From the NCBI GenBank assembly GCA_947644545.1, contig CANRZW010000034.1:1-38675 (forward strand): a stretch of DNA of 38,675 nt. Direction: 5' to 3'. This DNA is from an uncultured Lachnospiraceae bacterium. Its GTDB lineage: Bacteria > Bacillota > Clostridia > Lachnospirales > Lachnospiraceae. The translations under genes and the position numbers were made by a program. How positions within the stretch are numbered: position 1 is the stretch's first letter; each line of letters starts with the position of its first letter. The notes under the pieces are model-generated. The model was not told the DNA's origin and searched no databases. It was given only the letters and a program-made list of their open reading frames with translations. Positions 6,909 to 15,574 of this stretch are shown here, one piece after another.

Positions 6909-9443
6909 TCACCTCTCCTTTCCTGTCTGCTCCAGATCACAGACCGCACTGTGACTGCCATACTGCGCTTTCGCACGGATGATAGTTCCTTCCCCTCTTC
7001 TTAAGATGGCAACCCGCTTTGTCTCGAAGGGCAGCAGATCGAAGAAATTATCCGCAAATACCCAGCCAAAGCCCTCTCCCGCTTCGCCTGCCGACAACTC
7101 CACGCATCTGGCATAGCAGTCCGTGCGAACAATCAGGGTATCCCCCTCCGCCTCCAGCGTGAGTGCGGCATCCGGAAACGGCAGCATATTCTCGTGCCGC
7201 AGGAGCGTGGACGTACTGCATACCTCCGTGTCGTTTTCGTCCCGTAAGACGGCATGTACTACCGTGTGCCAGTGAACTGCCCCGAAGAAATCCAGATTCG
7301 TGAGCACTCCGGAGGATGTCCGCAGAAGGGCTGCCGGAATCTCCACCTGCCTGACAATCCTGTTCTCGTCCATCCTGAAAAGGGTGAGCGTCACGGTTCC
7401 GCGAAAATCTTCTCCGGTATCATTCACACCCCACAGGTAGATCCTGTCGTCCACCTCCAGATCGATCCACACCGGTCGAATCGCCCGCTTGACCGCATAA
7501 TATGTCATGGCGCATTCCCCGTAATAATCTACCAACGCACAGTAGAAGTTCGGCCAGGGATCATTACTCTTCCAGATCATAAAGCCCTGACAGAAGTTAT
7601 TCTCCGTACTCTTGTAATGCGGCTTCCCCCGGCGGGCCCTGGCATACATCTGATAAATATCCTGACTGGCCGCCGCCGTATACTTATAGATCAGATCCTC
7701 CGGGCCATCGGCCGCATAATATTCGTGGATCGGCCCGAACTTTTCCTCCCCGAAATTGCCGAGCCGCTTTGCCCAGGCATCCGGCATCGGCTTTCTGCAG
7801 CCGGGCCTTTTTACATCCAGATAGTTCTCATCCCAGATCTCTGCACCGAGTAAGCGCTTCATAGACTTATACTGCGGCGGATACACCCGGATATTTTCCG
7901 AATAGAATACCCCGTAAGGCTCACCCGGCAGGAATCGCCTGTATGCCCTGCTTCCATGGGAATCGCCCTGTTCCGGATCATTCGTATATCTGCCGCCGTA
8001 GGGACAGGATACATGATAAGTTCTGGAAGGATCCAAATCTGTACACAGCTTTCGGAAACCGTCTGTCAGAATATCATAGCCAAGGCTGCTGCTGCTCTCA
8101 AAATACTCATTCATATAGATATTCTCATTCCCGCCGCACCACAGATAGATACTCGGGTGATGCTTTAACCGGCACAACATCTCTTCTGCCTGTCTCATCA
8201 ACAGCTCTCTGTAATGGTCGTCGCAGGGAAGCTCCGATCCGCCGGTCGGGAAATCCTGCCATACCAGAATGCCCAATTCGTCAAACCTGTCATAGAAGCG
8301 GTCCGGATAAGGCTTGTTCGGCCCCCATATCCTGACCACATTCATCCCCGCCAGACAAAGCCTGTCAATCAGCGCAAACGCCGTCTGCTCATGAAATACA
8401 TTGGACGGTCCATAGATCGGCGCGATGTCTGCGCCAAACAGCCGGACAGGAACACCGTTACAGGTAAACATCATATTGCCAACCTGCCTGATATCCCGGA
8501 TCCCGAAAGGCTTCCTCACTTCGCCGCACGCCTTTCCATCCATGATCAGCCGCACCTGCAGCCTGTAAAGAGGATGGTCCCCATAGTTTACCGGCCACCA
8601 TAACTTCGGATTCTCCACAGTGACCCTGGCCTGCAGACAGAATTCTCCGGCTTCCGCAACCTCGTTAACGGTCACGGATACCGGTGCGCTGCCGTCCGCT
8701 TCACACACCGTAACCTCCGCTGTAACCATGCCGCTTCGCCAGGCAGTGCCGCTTACACGGGCAGTGACCACTGCCCTGTCATAATTGTAGAAAGGCTGTC
8801 CCAGCTTCACGTCAATATCTGTCCTGCGTATTTTCAGGTCTGATACCCCTTCCACACAAACCTCATCAAAAATACCGATATTCCAGTATCCGCGGCAGTT
8901 TTTCGGATCGGTGCCGTAATCTTCCGCTTTTAACAGCATCGCCCGGGCCGGGACATGTCCCGCATATTCCTCTGGCATCGTCTCTTTATAGTAGCGCAGC
9001 ATTTTCTCATGCCCATGGAAATAGAGCACCAGCGTATTCCTGTCCTCCACACGCAGCAGATCCGTGACATCCTTTTCAAAGGGAAGATACATGCTCTCGG
9101 AAAGTCCCAGATAGGTTCCGTTCAGAAACAAATCACATACCGTATCCAGCCCTTTACAAGTCAGCACATAGCGATCCTCCTTCTGCGCCACCGTAAAATC
9201 CGTCCGGTAGAACCAGTCGTACTCCGCCACCCAGGAAAGCATGGAAGAATCTCCGTCCTCCAATACCTTGTCGGAAACGATCCCCTTCCGCATCAGGATC
9301 TCATGGATCTGCGCGATCTGCCCGGTTGTCAGAAGCTCTCCCTCCTGACAGTGATTCACACATTCCAATAACGCCTCTTTTGAATCCGTATAGTCACATT
9401 TTGTCTTGCCGATCTTCCACTCCTCTAATCGTAATCTATCCAT
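6909..9443 (-). CDS. Glycoside hydrolase family 2 enzyme, beta-mannosidase / exo-glucosaminidase-like
   Basis: An 844-residue retaining exo-glycosidase, probably cytoplasmic because no signal peptide is seen. The order is a sugar-binding jelly-roll domain (about 60-200, with CDLFLNGTYLG), an immunoglobulin-like domain (about 200-315, with the NPKLWWPVNYG motif), a TIM barrel (about 320-620), and a beta-rich C-terminus. The acid/base is Glu440 in LWCGGNEN, and the likely nucleophile is Glu516 in FYSEN. WGPNKPYPDRFYDRFDELGI and VWQDFP match the beta-mannosidase/exo-beta-glucosaminidase branch rather than LacZ. It is the first gene of the leftward operon, with its own promoter and a GGAGGT site. 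It would release monosaccharides from the imported glycoside. The exact substrate (mannoside, glucosaminide or another) is not determined. Confidence 0.88.
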   Translation of the reverse strand: MDRLRLEEWKIGKTKCDYTDSKEALLECVNHCQEGELLTTGQIAQIHEILMRKGIVSDKVLEDGDSSMLSWVAEYDWFYRTDFTVAQKEDRYVLTCKGLDTVCDLFLNGTYLGLSESMYLPFEKDVTDLLRVEDRNTLVLYFHGHEKMLRYYKETMPEEYAGHVPARAMLLKAEDYGTDPKNCRGYWNIGIFDEVCVEGVSDLKIRRTDIDVKLGQPFYNYDRAVVTARVSGTAWRSGMVTAEVTVCEADGSAPVSVTVNEVAEAGEFCLQARVTVENPKLWWPVNYGDHPLYRLQVRLIMDGKACGEVRKPFGIRDIRQVGNMMFTCNGVPVRLFGADIAPIYGPSNVFHEQTAFALIDRLCLAGMNVVRIWGPNKPYPDRFYDRFDELGILVWQDFPTGGSELPCDDHYRELLMRQAEEMLCRLKHHPSIYLWCGGNENIYMNEYFESSSSLGYDILTDGFRKLCTDLDPSRTYHVSCPYGGRYTNDPEQGDSHGSRAYRRFLPGEPYGVFYSENIRVYPPQYKSMKRLLGAEIWDENYLDVKRPGCRKPMPDAWAKRLGNFGEEKFGPIHEYYAADGPEDLIYKYTAAASQDIYQMYARARRGKPHYKSTENNFCQGFMIWKSNDPWPNFYCALVDYYGECAMTYYAVKRAIRPVWIDLEVDDRIYLWGVNDTGEDFRGTVTLTLFRMDENRIVRQVEIPAALLRTSSGVLTNLDFFGAVHWHTVVHAVLRDENDTEVCSTSTLLRHENMLPFPDAALTLEAEGDTLIVRTDCYARCVELSAGEAGEGFGWVFADNFFDLLPFETKRVAILRRGEGTIIRAKAQYGSHSAVCDLEQTGKER

Positions 9444-9553
9444 CTTTACCTCCGTTCTCTGCTTCCTTTCTGAACCTGGATCGATCGTATCATTCGTCTG
9501 TAGACTTTCCTACTCCAAATCCCCGCTTTTCACTCCGAAAGGAAGCAAACCAC

Positions 9554-9581
9554 ACTATAAAAAACAGCGAAAAGCTCTCAA
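9554..9581 (-). promoter_or_regulatory. Promoter of the GH2-transporter operon
   Basis: On the minus strand TTGAGA (9581-9576), a 16-base spacer and TATAGT (9559-9554), each differing from consensus by one base. The start would be near 9547, giving a leader of about 100 bases before the GH2 ATG. It is the only strong promoter upstream of the operon. Confidence 0.6.
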
Positions 9582-9600
9582 AAAGAAGAAATACCAACAA

Positions 9601-9635
9601 TTCACATGGTGAAATTCACATCAAACATGTATAAT
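9601..9635 (+). promoter_or_regulatory. Promoter and operator-like repeats of the AraC-family regulator gene
   Basis: A perfect TATAAT (9630-9635) precedes the regulator gene, with only a weak -35 (TGGTGA, 9607-9612, spacer 17). Over it lies the inverted repeat TTCAC-ATG-GTGAA (9601-9613) plus a further direct TTCACA (9615-9620). A weak -35 covered by repeats is what an activator-dependent or autoregulated promoter would look like. The binding protein is inferred to be the adjacent AraC-type regulator. Confidence 0.45.
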
Positions 9636-9664
9636 ATGTACAAAAAAGAAGTGAGGAAGAATGC

Positions 9665-12007
9665 ATGATCCAAAAAATGTTTCAGAAGAAATTTATCAGT
9701 AAGAAATACTATCAGGCGCTCTTTACTGCCACCTTTTCCATATTGATCCTGTTATCCTTCCTGCTCTCCTACCTGGTGTCCTCCCTCTATATTGCGCAGT
9801 ACAACCGGAAAACCCTGCAGACTGCCAATCACTATCTGGAGGATGCCGCATCCAGCTGTCGGGAACTGTCTCAGCAGATCGATGTCCTTTACGGGTTCTT
9901 ATCCGCAAATAATCCTGCCGTCACGGAATATCTGACACAGAAAGAGAGCCGCCGCCTGTCGGATCCCGAAGTCATGAACGCCATTAAAAATGTCGGGCTG
10001 TTGAATCCCAATATTTCTTCCGTCATCCTCTATAATCACGTAAACGAAACGTACCTCTGCAGCGATCCTTCTTTCGATATGCGGCTGTTCTTAAAAACCT
10101 TTATGAACAATTCGATCGAAAATCTCCCTGCACAGGCCCGCAATAAGGCCATGTTCACCTACCGTGACCAAAATCATGCGGAGGATCCCGGCAAGCCGGT
10201 TTATCTGAGCATGGTCTACTACATCCTGAATAAATATACCCAGACCTATTACAGCATCGTCTTCAATCTGGACGCCCGGATGGTCGGAAACGGGATCTTT
10301 GACGATCCGGCAGAAGCCCTTTCTCCGGGAACCCTGTTTCTGGTCAATGAATTCGGTTCTGTCGCTGCCTCCTATGAACAGGATCCGGCACGGTACAACA
10401 TTCCCTTTTCCTGGATAAAAAAAGCTTCCGCCGGCACCTCTGACGGCACCTTTACGGAAACGATCAACAAAAAGGAGTATCTGATCTCCTACCGGGAAAT
10501 GGATACGGCAGACTGGTACTGCTTCGCCGTAAACAAAAGCTGTGAAGCTCTGTTCCATTCTCCCCCGCTGCTTATTCTGTTATGCACGATGAATATCCTG
10601 CTCTCACTGGGACTTACTTTCTTCCTGGCAAGAAAGCTCTACTCCCCGATCCACTATACGATCACCGAGCTGGATCAGATCGCCGGTATTTCGGAAATAG
10701 GGAACACCGAGGGGATTAAGAGCCAGAATGACGAATTTGCCTACGTCAGTTCCGTAGTCTGCGCCCTGTCCGATAAGGTGCAGAACCTAAAGCAGGAGAA
10801 TACGAGTAATCTTGCGATCCTCAAAAAGTCCTTCCTGAGGACTCTGATCCAGGAGAACGGCACGACAATGGACTTGGAAAAGGCATGGAAAGCCTATGAT
10901 ATTCCGCTCTTTGGCCCGGAGATCTATCTGCTGCTTGCCGCCATCGACCCGAAAGCTGATGTGGTCCAAAAGCCAAAGCTTTCCTTCGCGGAGATCCTGG
11001 CCGCCGGTCTGGAGAGCTGTCTGGCGGATCTGTGCACCACGGAACTGATTCCCAGAGGAGACGATCAGTTCGTCATTCTCTACACCCCCAAAATCGGAGG
11101 CACACAATACTGCCTGCCCGTAGAGCGCCTGGTGAAACTGCAGGAATTCATGTCCCTCTCTGCGCATGTCAGCCTGACGCTGATCGTCGAGGGAAACTGC
11201 TATCCGGCTGCCAGAATCTACGAAGGCTACAAGAATGCCCTCCGGCTTCTGAAGGAACGCTTCGTCTTGGGCTATGGCCGGATCATCTCCGGAACGGAAA
11301 CGGCGCCTGGCATCTCCCTTTTGCCTTCCTACCCGGACGACTATATTAAGGAGATTCTGGACACGATCCGCCAGCGGGACCGCGAAGCGTTTATCCGCCA
11401 CTATGACCGGCTGATCGTCTGTCTGGAACAGTACCGGTATCAGGACGTGATCCGAGTGCTGATCCACCTGATCGATCAGATGACGGATATCATGCGGTCC
11501 ATCACAACGGACCACCAGTACTTACATATGGATTTCTCCTCCGTGGATGAACTTTTCCACTCCGTTCATACCTTACAGGAGACAAAAGAATGGTTCCTGC
11601 AGCTCTTCGACCAGTACCTGAAAGCCCTGCAGGACTGTAGCCTGAATAAGAATGACATCTATTGGGAGATCGTGAAGCAGGCGCAGGCCTCCATACAGGA
11701 GAACTTCGGCGACCCGAATCTGAGCATTGAGAGTATCTCGGATGCAGTGGGGTATTCCTCCAACTACTTCTCCAAGATCTTCAAGGGATTGACCGGCGTA
11801 TATCTGAAAGATTATATCAAGAATGTGCGGATCAGCCATGCCGTTTCCCTTCTCACCCAGACGGATCTGACCGTAAACGAGATCTCCAACAGAACGGGAT
11901 TCGTAACCCAGAATTATTTCTTTGCCGCTTTTAAGAAAGAGACGGGCATGACGCCGGCAGCCTATCGAAAGCAGCATGGCAGAAAAGACGAAGCCGGATT
12001 ACACTAA
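9665..12007 (+). CDS. Membrane-spanning AraC-family transcriptional regulator
   Basis: A 780-residue one-component regulator. A membrane segment at about 20-42 and a second at about 300-322 flank an extracellular sensor region of about 255 residues. A long cytoplasmic linker follows, and then two AraC-type helix-turn-helices near 671-770 (SIESISDAVGYSSNYFSKIF and TVNEISNRTGF...YFFAAFKKETGMTPAAYR). This architecture is typical of regulators next to CUT1 sugar transporter operons in Firmicutes. The ATG is preceded by GTGAGGAAG. It is transcribed divergently from the GH2 operon across a 221-base gap, so it most likely activates that operon when it senses an extracellular sugar. Its stop codon overlaps that of the convergent permease gene by three to four bases. 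Confidence 0.9.
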   Translation: MIQKMFQKKFISKKYYQALFTATFSILILLSFLLSYLVSSLYIAQYNRKTLQTANHYLEDAASSCRELSQQIDVLYGFLSANNPAVTEYLTQKESRRLSDPEVMNAIKNVGLLNPNISSVILYNHVNETYLCSDPSFDMRLFLKTFMNNSIENLPAQARNKAMFTYRDQNHAEDPGKPVYLSMVYYILNKYTQTYYSIVFNLDARMVGNGIFDDPAEALSPGTLFLVNEFGSVAASYEQDPARYNIPFSWIKKASAGTSDGTFTETINKKEYLISYREMDTADWYCFAVNKSCEALFHSPPLLILLCTMNILLSLGLTFFLARKLYSPIHYTITELDQIAGISEIGNTEGIKSQNDEFAYVSSVVCALSDKVQNLKQENTSNLAILKKSFLRTLIQENGTTMDLEKAWKAYDIPLFGPEIYLLLAAIDPKADVVQKPKLSFAEILAAGLESCLADLCTTELIPRGDDQFVILYTPKIGGTQYCLPVERLVKLQEFMSLSAHVSLTLIVEGNCYPAARIYEGYKNALRLLKERFVLGYGRIISGTETAPGISLLPSYPDDYIKEILDTIRQRDREAFIRHYDRLIVCLEQYRYQDVIRVLIHLIDQMTDIMRSITTDHQYLHMDFSSVDELFHSVHTLQETKEWFLQLFDQYLKALQDCSLNKNDIYWEIVKQAQASIQENFGDPNLSIESISDAVGYSSNYFSKIFKGLTGVYLKDYIKNVRISHAVSLLTQTDLTVNEISNRTGFVTQNYFFAAFKKETGMTPAAYRKQHGRKDEAGLH

Positions 12008-12690
12008 TCCAGCTCCGTCACCGTCTTTTTGAACGCATACCAAAGCGCGGCCGCCGTGATCATAAGCACACCAAGCACCATAACCGGACTCTCCCGGGGC
12101 TCCTTGCAAGACGCGATAATTAGCTGCCTTAAGAAAATAAAGAACAGGGAACTGATAATCGTTACCGTAACCGATTTCCGAAGCATTCCCGCCGCAAAGG
12201 TCCAAAGCCCCAGACAGCTGAATACCACGATCGTCGTCAGCGACCTTACAACAAAATACTCCAGGACGGCTCCCGAGAAAGTATCCGCAAGCAGATCAAA
12301 CTTCCGGTCGATCCACACCAGAAACAGGCTGCAGCACACATAACCGATTCCCAGCGATATCGCGATAAAGAGTGTGATGAGAAGCAGCTTTGCCGCAATC
12401 AGTTTCTTCTTATTAACAGGATAGGTGAACATCAGCAGGATCGTCCTGTTATTATATTCGCTGATGACCAGCGCCCCGTTCAACACCGCAAAGAATACGA
12501 TAAAAATAAAGGAAAATATCATCTCCGCTGATCGAAAGGCATTGTCAAAGTCATGCACGGTATCCGAGGAATCTGTCAGCGACGCCAGCAGAAAAAACAT
12601 TCCCAGGACAATCGCCAAAACCGAGAACAGGATATAATTCCTCACGGGTGTTTTCTTTAATTCCAGCCGTATCAGGTGTTCCATACTCAT
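12004..12690 (-). CDS. ABC-2 type transporter permease subunit
   Basis: A 228-residue membrane protein with about six hydrophobic spans (first at about 18-38, RNYILFSVLAIVLGMFFLLA). It has the size and layout of permeases in BcrAB/lantibiotic-immunity type exporters. It overlaps the upstream ATPase gene by four bases (ATGA), so the two are translated together and probably form one transporter. With the two-component genes further upstream this suggests defence against or sensing of a membrane-active peptide. Export of another substrate is equally possible. The 3' end overlaps that of the convergent AraC-family gene, leaving no space for a terminator between them. Confidence 0.82.
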   Translation of the reverse strand: MSMEHLIRLELKKTPVRNYILFSVLAIVLGMFFLLASLTDSSDTVHDFDNAFRSAEMIFSFIFIVFFAVLNGALVISEYNNRTILLMFTYPVNKKKLIAAKLLLITLFIAISLGIGYVCCSLFLVWIDRKFDLLADTFSGAVLEYFVVRSLTTIVVFSCLGLWTFAAGMLRKSVTVTIISSLFFIFLRQLIIASCKEPRESPVMVLGVLMITAAALWYAFKKTVTELD

Positions 12691-13610
12691 GCTAATTCCC
12701 CCTCTCCCTTAAGCGTCCGAAAGAAATAGTCCTCCAATGAATTCCGTTTCCTGCCGATACCCAGGATCACAGCCTGTTCCTGCACAAGAGCGGCGGCGAT
12801 CTCATTCACGGATGCCGCAGGATCATAGATCTCTATCACATTCTCTGAAACTATTCTGACATCCCTGATCCCCAGCTTCTCTTCCAGCAGACAGCCTGCA
12901 CGGCTCGTATCCTCCACTGCCAATTCAATATACTCCGTCTGGCGCTTATGGATCTGTGACATGGCAGTCTCCTGCAGGAGCCTGCCGCCTCGGATGATTC
13001 CAATCGTATCTGCGATCTGTTCCACCTCCGATAAGATGTGGCTGGAGATCAGGATCGTGGTCCCGCATTCCTGATTAATCCGCTTAAAAAGCATCCGCAT
13101 TTCCCGAATTCCCTCAGGGTCCAACGCATTGATCGGCTCGTCCAGGATCAGCAGCTCCGGCCTGGTCAGGATCGCCCGGGCTATGGCCAGACGCTGCTTC
13201 ATGCCCATGGAATAATGGGACACTGTCTTGCCCTCGATATCACGAAGATCCACCAGCCGCAGCACCTCATCGATCCGCTCCTGATTATGATATCCCATGT
13301 ATTCGCAGTGCAGTTCCAGATTCTGCCGCCCTGTGATCTTATCATAGAAATACGGGCTCTCAATCATGGAACCGATACGTTTCAGACACTCGAAACTGCC
13401 CTCCTCGATCTTCTGCCCCCAAATGATGATGTCACCGCTGTCGGGACACGTCAGGTTTAAGAGCATTTTCATCACCGTACTCTTACCCGCCCCGTTCGGG
13501 CCGACAAATCCATAGATCTCCCCCTTCTTCACATGAATATTTACGCCGTCTACTACAACTTTCCCTTTATAGGATTTCCTCAGATCGCGCAGCTCGATCG
13601 TATAATCCAT
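12687..13610 (-). CDS. ABC transporter ATP-binding protein, BcrA type
   Basis: A 307-residue ATPase. Walker A is GPNGAGKST, followed by a Q-loop region (IGSMIESPYFYDKITG), the signature HYSMGMKQRLAIARA, Walker B ELLILDEPINALDPEG, and the switch histidine in ILISSHILSEVEQ. The C-terminal ~90 residues match the accessory domain of BcrA-like ATPases. An in-frame ATG nine codons earlier exists, but AAGGGAGG lies 8 bases before the ATG at 13610 and within the longer reading, so 13610 is chosen. It drives the adjacent six-span permease. The gene follows the histidine kinase gene after 76 bases. Confidence 0.92.
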   Translation of the reverse strand: MDYTIELRDLRKSYKGKVVVDGVNIHVKKGEIYGFVGPNGAGKSTVMKMLLNLTCPDSGDIIIWGQKIEEGSFECLKRIGSMIESPYFYDKITGRQNLELHCEYMGYHNQERIDEVLRLVDLRDIEGKTVSHYSMGMKQRLAIARAILTRPELLILDEPINALDPEGIREMRMLFKRINQECGTTILISSHILSEVEQIADTIGIIRGGRLLQETAMSQIHKRQTEYIELAVEDTSRAGCLLEEKLGIRDVRIVSENVIEIYDPAASVNEIAAALVQEQAVILGIGRKRNSLEDYFFRTLKGEGELA

Positions 13611-13686
13611 CTTGTATGCCTCCCTTCGCCGGATCATTTCCTAACAGCAGTATACAAAACAGAGTTCTCTTTTTTATGCCGGAAAT

Positions 13687-14649
13687 CTAACTTTTTTCTA
13701 ACAATTCCTCCCTGCCTGCATCCTTTGCCGCCTCCGATGCAAACAAGACTCTGAATACGGTCCGCACGCCCGGTTCACTGTCGACCTCCAGCTTAGCACT
13801 CATCCGTCCGGCAAGTTCCCAGGCGATCGCAAGTCCCAGGCCGCTGCCGCTGCCTTTCCGTGCGGTTGTAAAATTGCGGTCAAATATTCGTTCCTGGTCT
13901 CTGACGCTGATCCCCTTTCCATGGTCTTCCACCTCGATCACGGTCTTCTCCGATAAGCATCGCAGGCGGATACCGAGAAATCTCCCGTCTCCGCCATGCT
14001 TCATCGCATTTTCTATCAGGTTCTTCAGGATTCTTACGATCGCTTCCTCGTCTCCGTGAACATAGACGGGCCTACCGTCCATCTGTATCTCTACCGCAAA
14101 CTGCGCCGTTTCCAGGAGATCATAATAGTCCAGCATCACTTCATGGCACAGTCTGGTCAGGTCGATCCTTCTTTGTGCCATGCGCATATCTCCCGATTCC
14201 AGCTTCGATATCGTAAAATACTTCCCGATGACAGACACCAGCTCATCGGTCTTCTCCCCGATCTTCGCTGCCATCTTCTCCGCTTCCCCCAGATCCCGCT
14301 TCCGCATCCTGCCTGCCAGAAGCTCGCTGTAGCCTTTCAGAACCGTGAGCGGAGTCCGCAGATCATGGGATATATTGGTCAATACCTGCATCATGGCCAG
14401 TCTGGCCCGCCGGTCATCCTCTTTTTGCAGATATAAGTCTTCTAACAGGCGGTTTATCTGTGCCGTCAATTCCCGGATTCCCCGATTGGCAGAAGGCAGC
14501 AGCACGTAGCCGTCTCCTTCTTCAACCGTCAGCCTGCCGATTCTCTCCTTCACATACATAAGTTCCCTGTTAATCCTTCTGTTTATGCCCCGCTCCCGTA
14601 AATACAACAGACAAAGCAGTACGGACAACATTGCCGTTACGACCGCCAT
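13687..14649 (-). CDS. Sensor histidine kinase with a short membrane anchor
   Basis: A 320-residue kinase. One hydrophobic segment at the extreme N-terminus (about 2-17) is followed directly by a coiled linker, so there is no extracellular sensor domain. The phosphoacceptor motif is NISHDLRTPLTVLKGYSELL with His95. The ATPase domain has the N-box LKNLIENAMKHG, VEDHGKGI and GSGLGLAIAWELA. Kinases of this shape usually sense through a partner membrane protein, here plausibly the ABC transporter encoded just downstream. The ATG follows the response-regulator stop with no gap, with GGAGG 8 bases upstream inside the previous gene. Confidence 0.92.
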   Translation of the reverse strand: MAVVTAMLSVLLCLLYLRERGINRRINRELMYVKERIGRLTVEEGDGYVLLPSANRGIRELTAQINRLLEDLYLQKEDDRRARLAMMQVLTNISHDLRTPLTVLKGYSELLAGRMRKRDLGEAEKMAAKIGEKTDELVSVIGKYFTISKLESGDMRMAQRRIDLTRLCHEVMLDYYDLLETAQFAVEIQMDGRPVYVHGDEEAIVRILKNLIENAMKHGGDGRFLGIRLRCLSEKTVIEVEDHGKGISVRDQERIFDRNFTTARKGSGSGLGLAIAWELAGRMSAKLEVDSEPGVRTVFRVLFASEAAKDAGREELLEKS

Positions 14650-15390
14650 TTACGTTTCCTCCATCTTATAACCGATTCCCCACAGTGTCTTAATATACGC
14701 ATGCTCTTCCCCGGAAACTGCCTTTAGCTTTGCACGCAGCCGATTGATATGCGTATTAAGAACATTCTCATTACCAAAATACGGTTCCTTCCAGATCCGT
14801 TCGTACAACCTTTCCTTTGAGAAAGCCTGTCCCGGATGGGAAGCCAGAAGCAGCAGGATCTCAAACTCGGTGCGGGTCAGTTCCAGCTTCACCCCGCCTG
14901 CCCGGACCGTATGCCTGGCCATATTGATCTCCAGATCCCTGATCCGGATCAGCTCGTCACCGGTATTCTTTTCCCCACACTGATAATACGGGGCCGCATC
15001 TGCTGTGTATTCATATGTCACGGCCCGCCTGATATGTGCCCGGATCCTGGCTGTCAGTTCGATCAGGGAAAAGGGCTTCACCACATAATCGTCGGCGCCC
15101 AGATTCAGTCCCAGAGACTTGTCCGTGTCATTGTCTTTCGCCGTCAGGATGATGATCGGGACAACGCTTTGTCTGCGGATCGCCTTAATCACATCCATAC
15201 CGCTCATATCGGGCAGCATCAAATCGATCAGCACCAGTGCATAGGCAGGCTCCGGCTCATCGGCAAATGCCTGCATGGCGTCTGTCCCGTCTGAGAACAC
15301 CTCTGTCATAAATCCCTCGCTGTCCAGATAATCCCTGACCATGCTGCTGATTGCCAAATCATCCTCCACCATCAAAATTCTGCTGCCCAT
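14650..15390 (-). CDS. OmpR/PhoB-family response regulator
   Basis: A 246-residue DNA-binding response regulator, first gene of a four-gene operon with its kinase and an ABC transporter. The receiver begins GSRILMVEDDLAISSMVRDY. The phosphoacceptor aspartate is in ALVLIDLMLPDMSG, and the lysine in DDYVVKPFS. The winged-helix domain is recognisable from LTRTEFEILLLLASHPGQAFS to INRLRAKLK and WGIGYKMEE. A longer frame to 15456 exists, but AGGAGG 7 bases before the ATG at 15390 fixes the start, and the promoter lies within the longer version. It probably controls its own operon in response to the signal sensed by the downstream kinase/transporter pair. Confidence 0.93.
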   Translation of the reverse strand: MGSRILMVEDDLAISSMVRDYLDSEGFMTEVFSDGTDAMQAFADEPEPAYALVLIDLMLPDMSGMDVIKAIRRQSVVPIIILTAKDNDTDKSLGLNLGADDYVVKPFSLIELTARIRAHIRRAVTYEYTADAAPYYQCGEKNTGDELIRIRDLEINMARHTVRAGGVKLELTRTEFEILLLLASHPGQAFSKERLYERIWKEPYFGNENVLNTHINRLRAKLKAVSGEEHAYIKTLWGIGYKMEET

Positions 15391-15427
15391 CTTCGTTCCT
15401 CCTGGTTTCTGTCGCCTCTTCCCACTG

Positions 15428-15456
15428 ATTTTAGCAAATAAGCCGGAAGAGTACAA
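15428..15456 (-). promoter_or_regulatory. Promoter of the response regulator-kinase-ABC operon
   Basis: TTGTAC (15456-15451), a 17-base spacer and TAAAAT (15433-15428) on the minus strand. The predicted start near 15421 gives a leader of about 30 bases before the ATG at 15390. Confidence 0.5.
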
Positions 15457-15490
15457 GAATATAACCGTGTAAAGCTTTTCCCGGAAATGA

Positions 15491-15519
15491 TTGAAACCCG
15501 TTCTGCTTTATGATATGAT
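15491..15519 (+). promoter_or_regulatory. Promoter of the nitroreductase gene
   Basis: TTGAAA (15491-15496), a 17-base spacer and TATGAT (15514-15519). A leader of about 50 bases precedes the ATG at 15575. The same combination of hexamers and spacing is found before the membrane protein gene at 37731. Confidence 0.65.
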
Positions 15520-15574
15520 ATACAAAATATGGGGAATTCGAGTCTACTACACACATGATAAGGAGGACGAGCAA

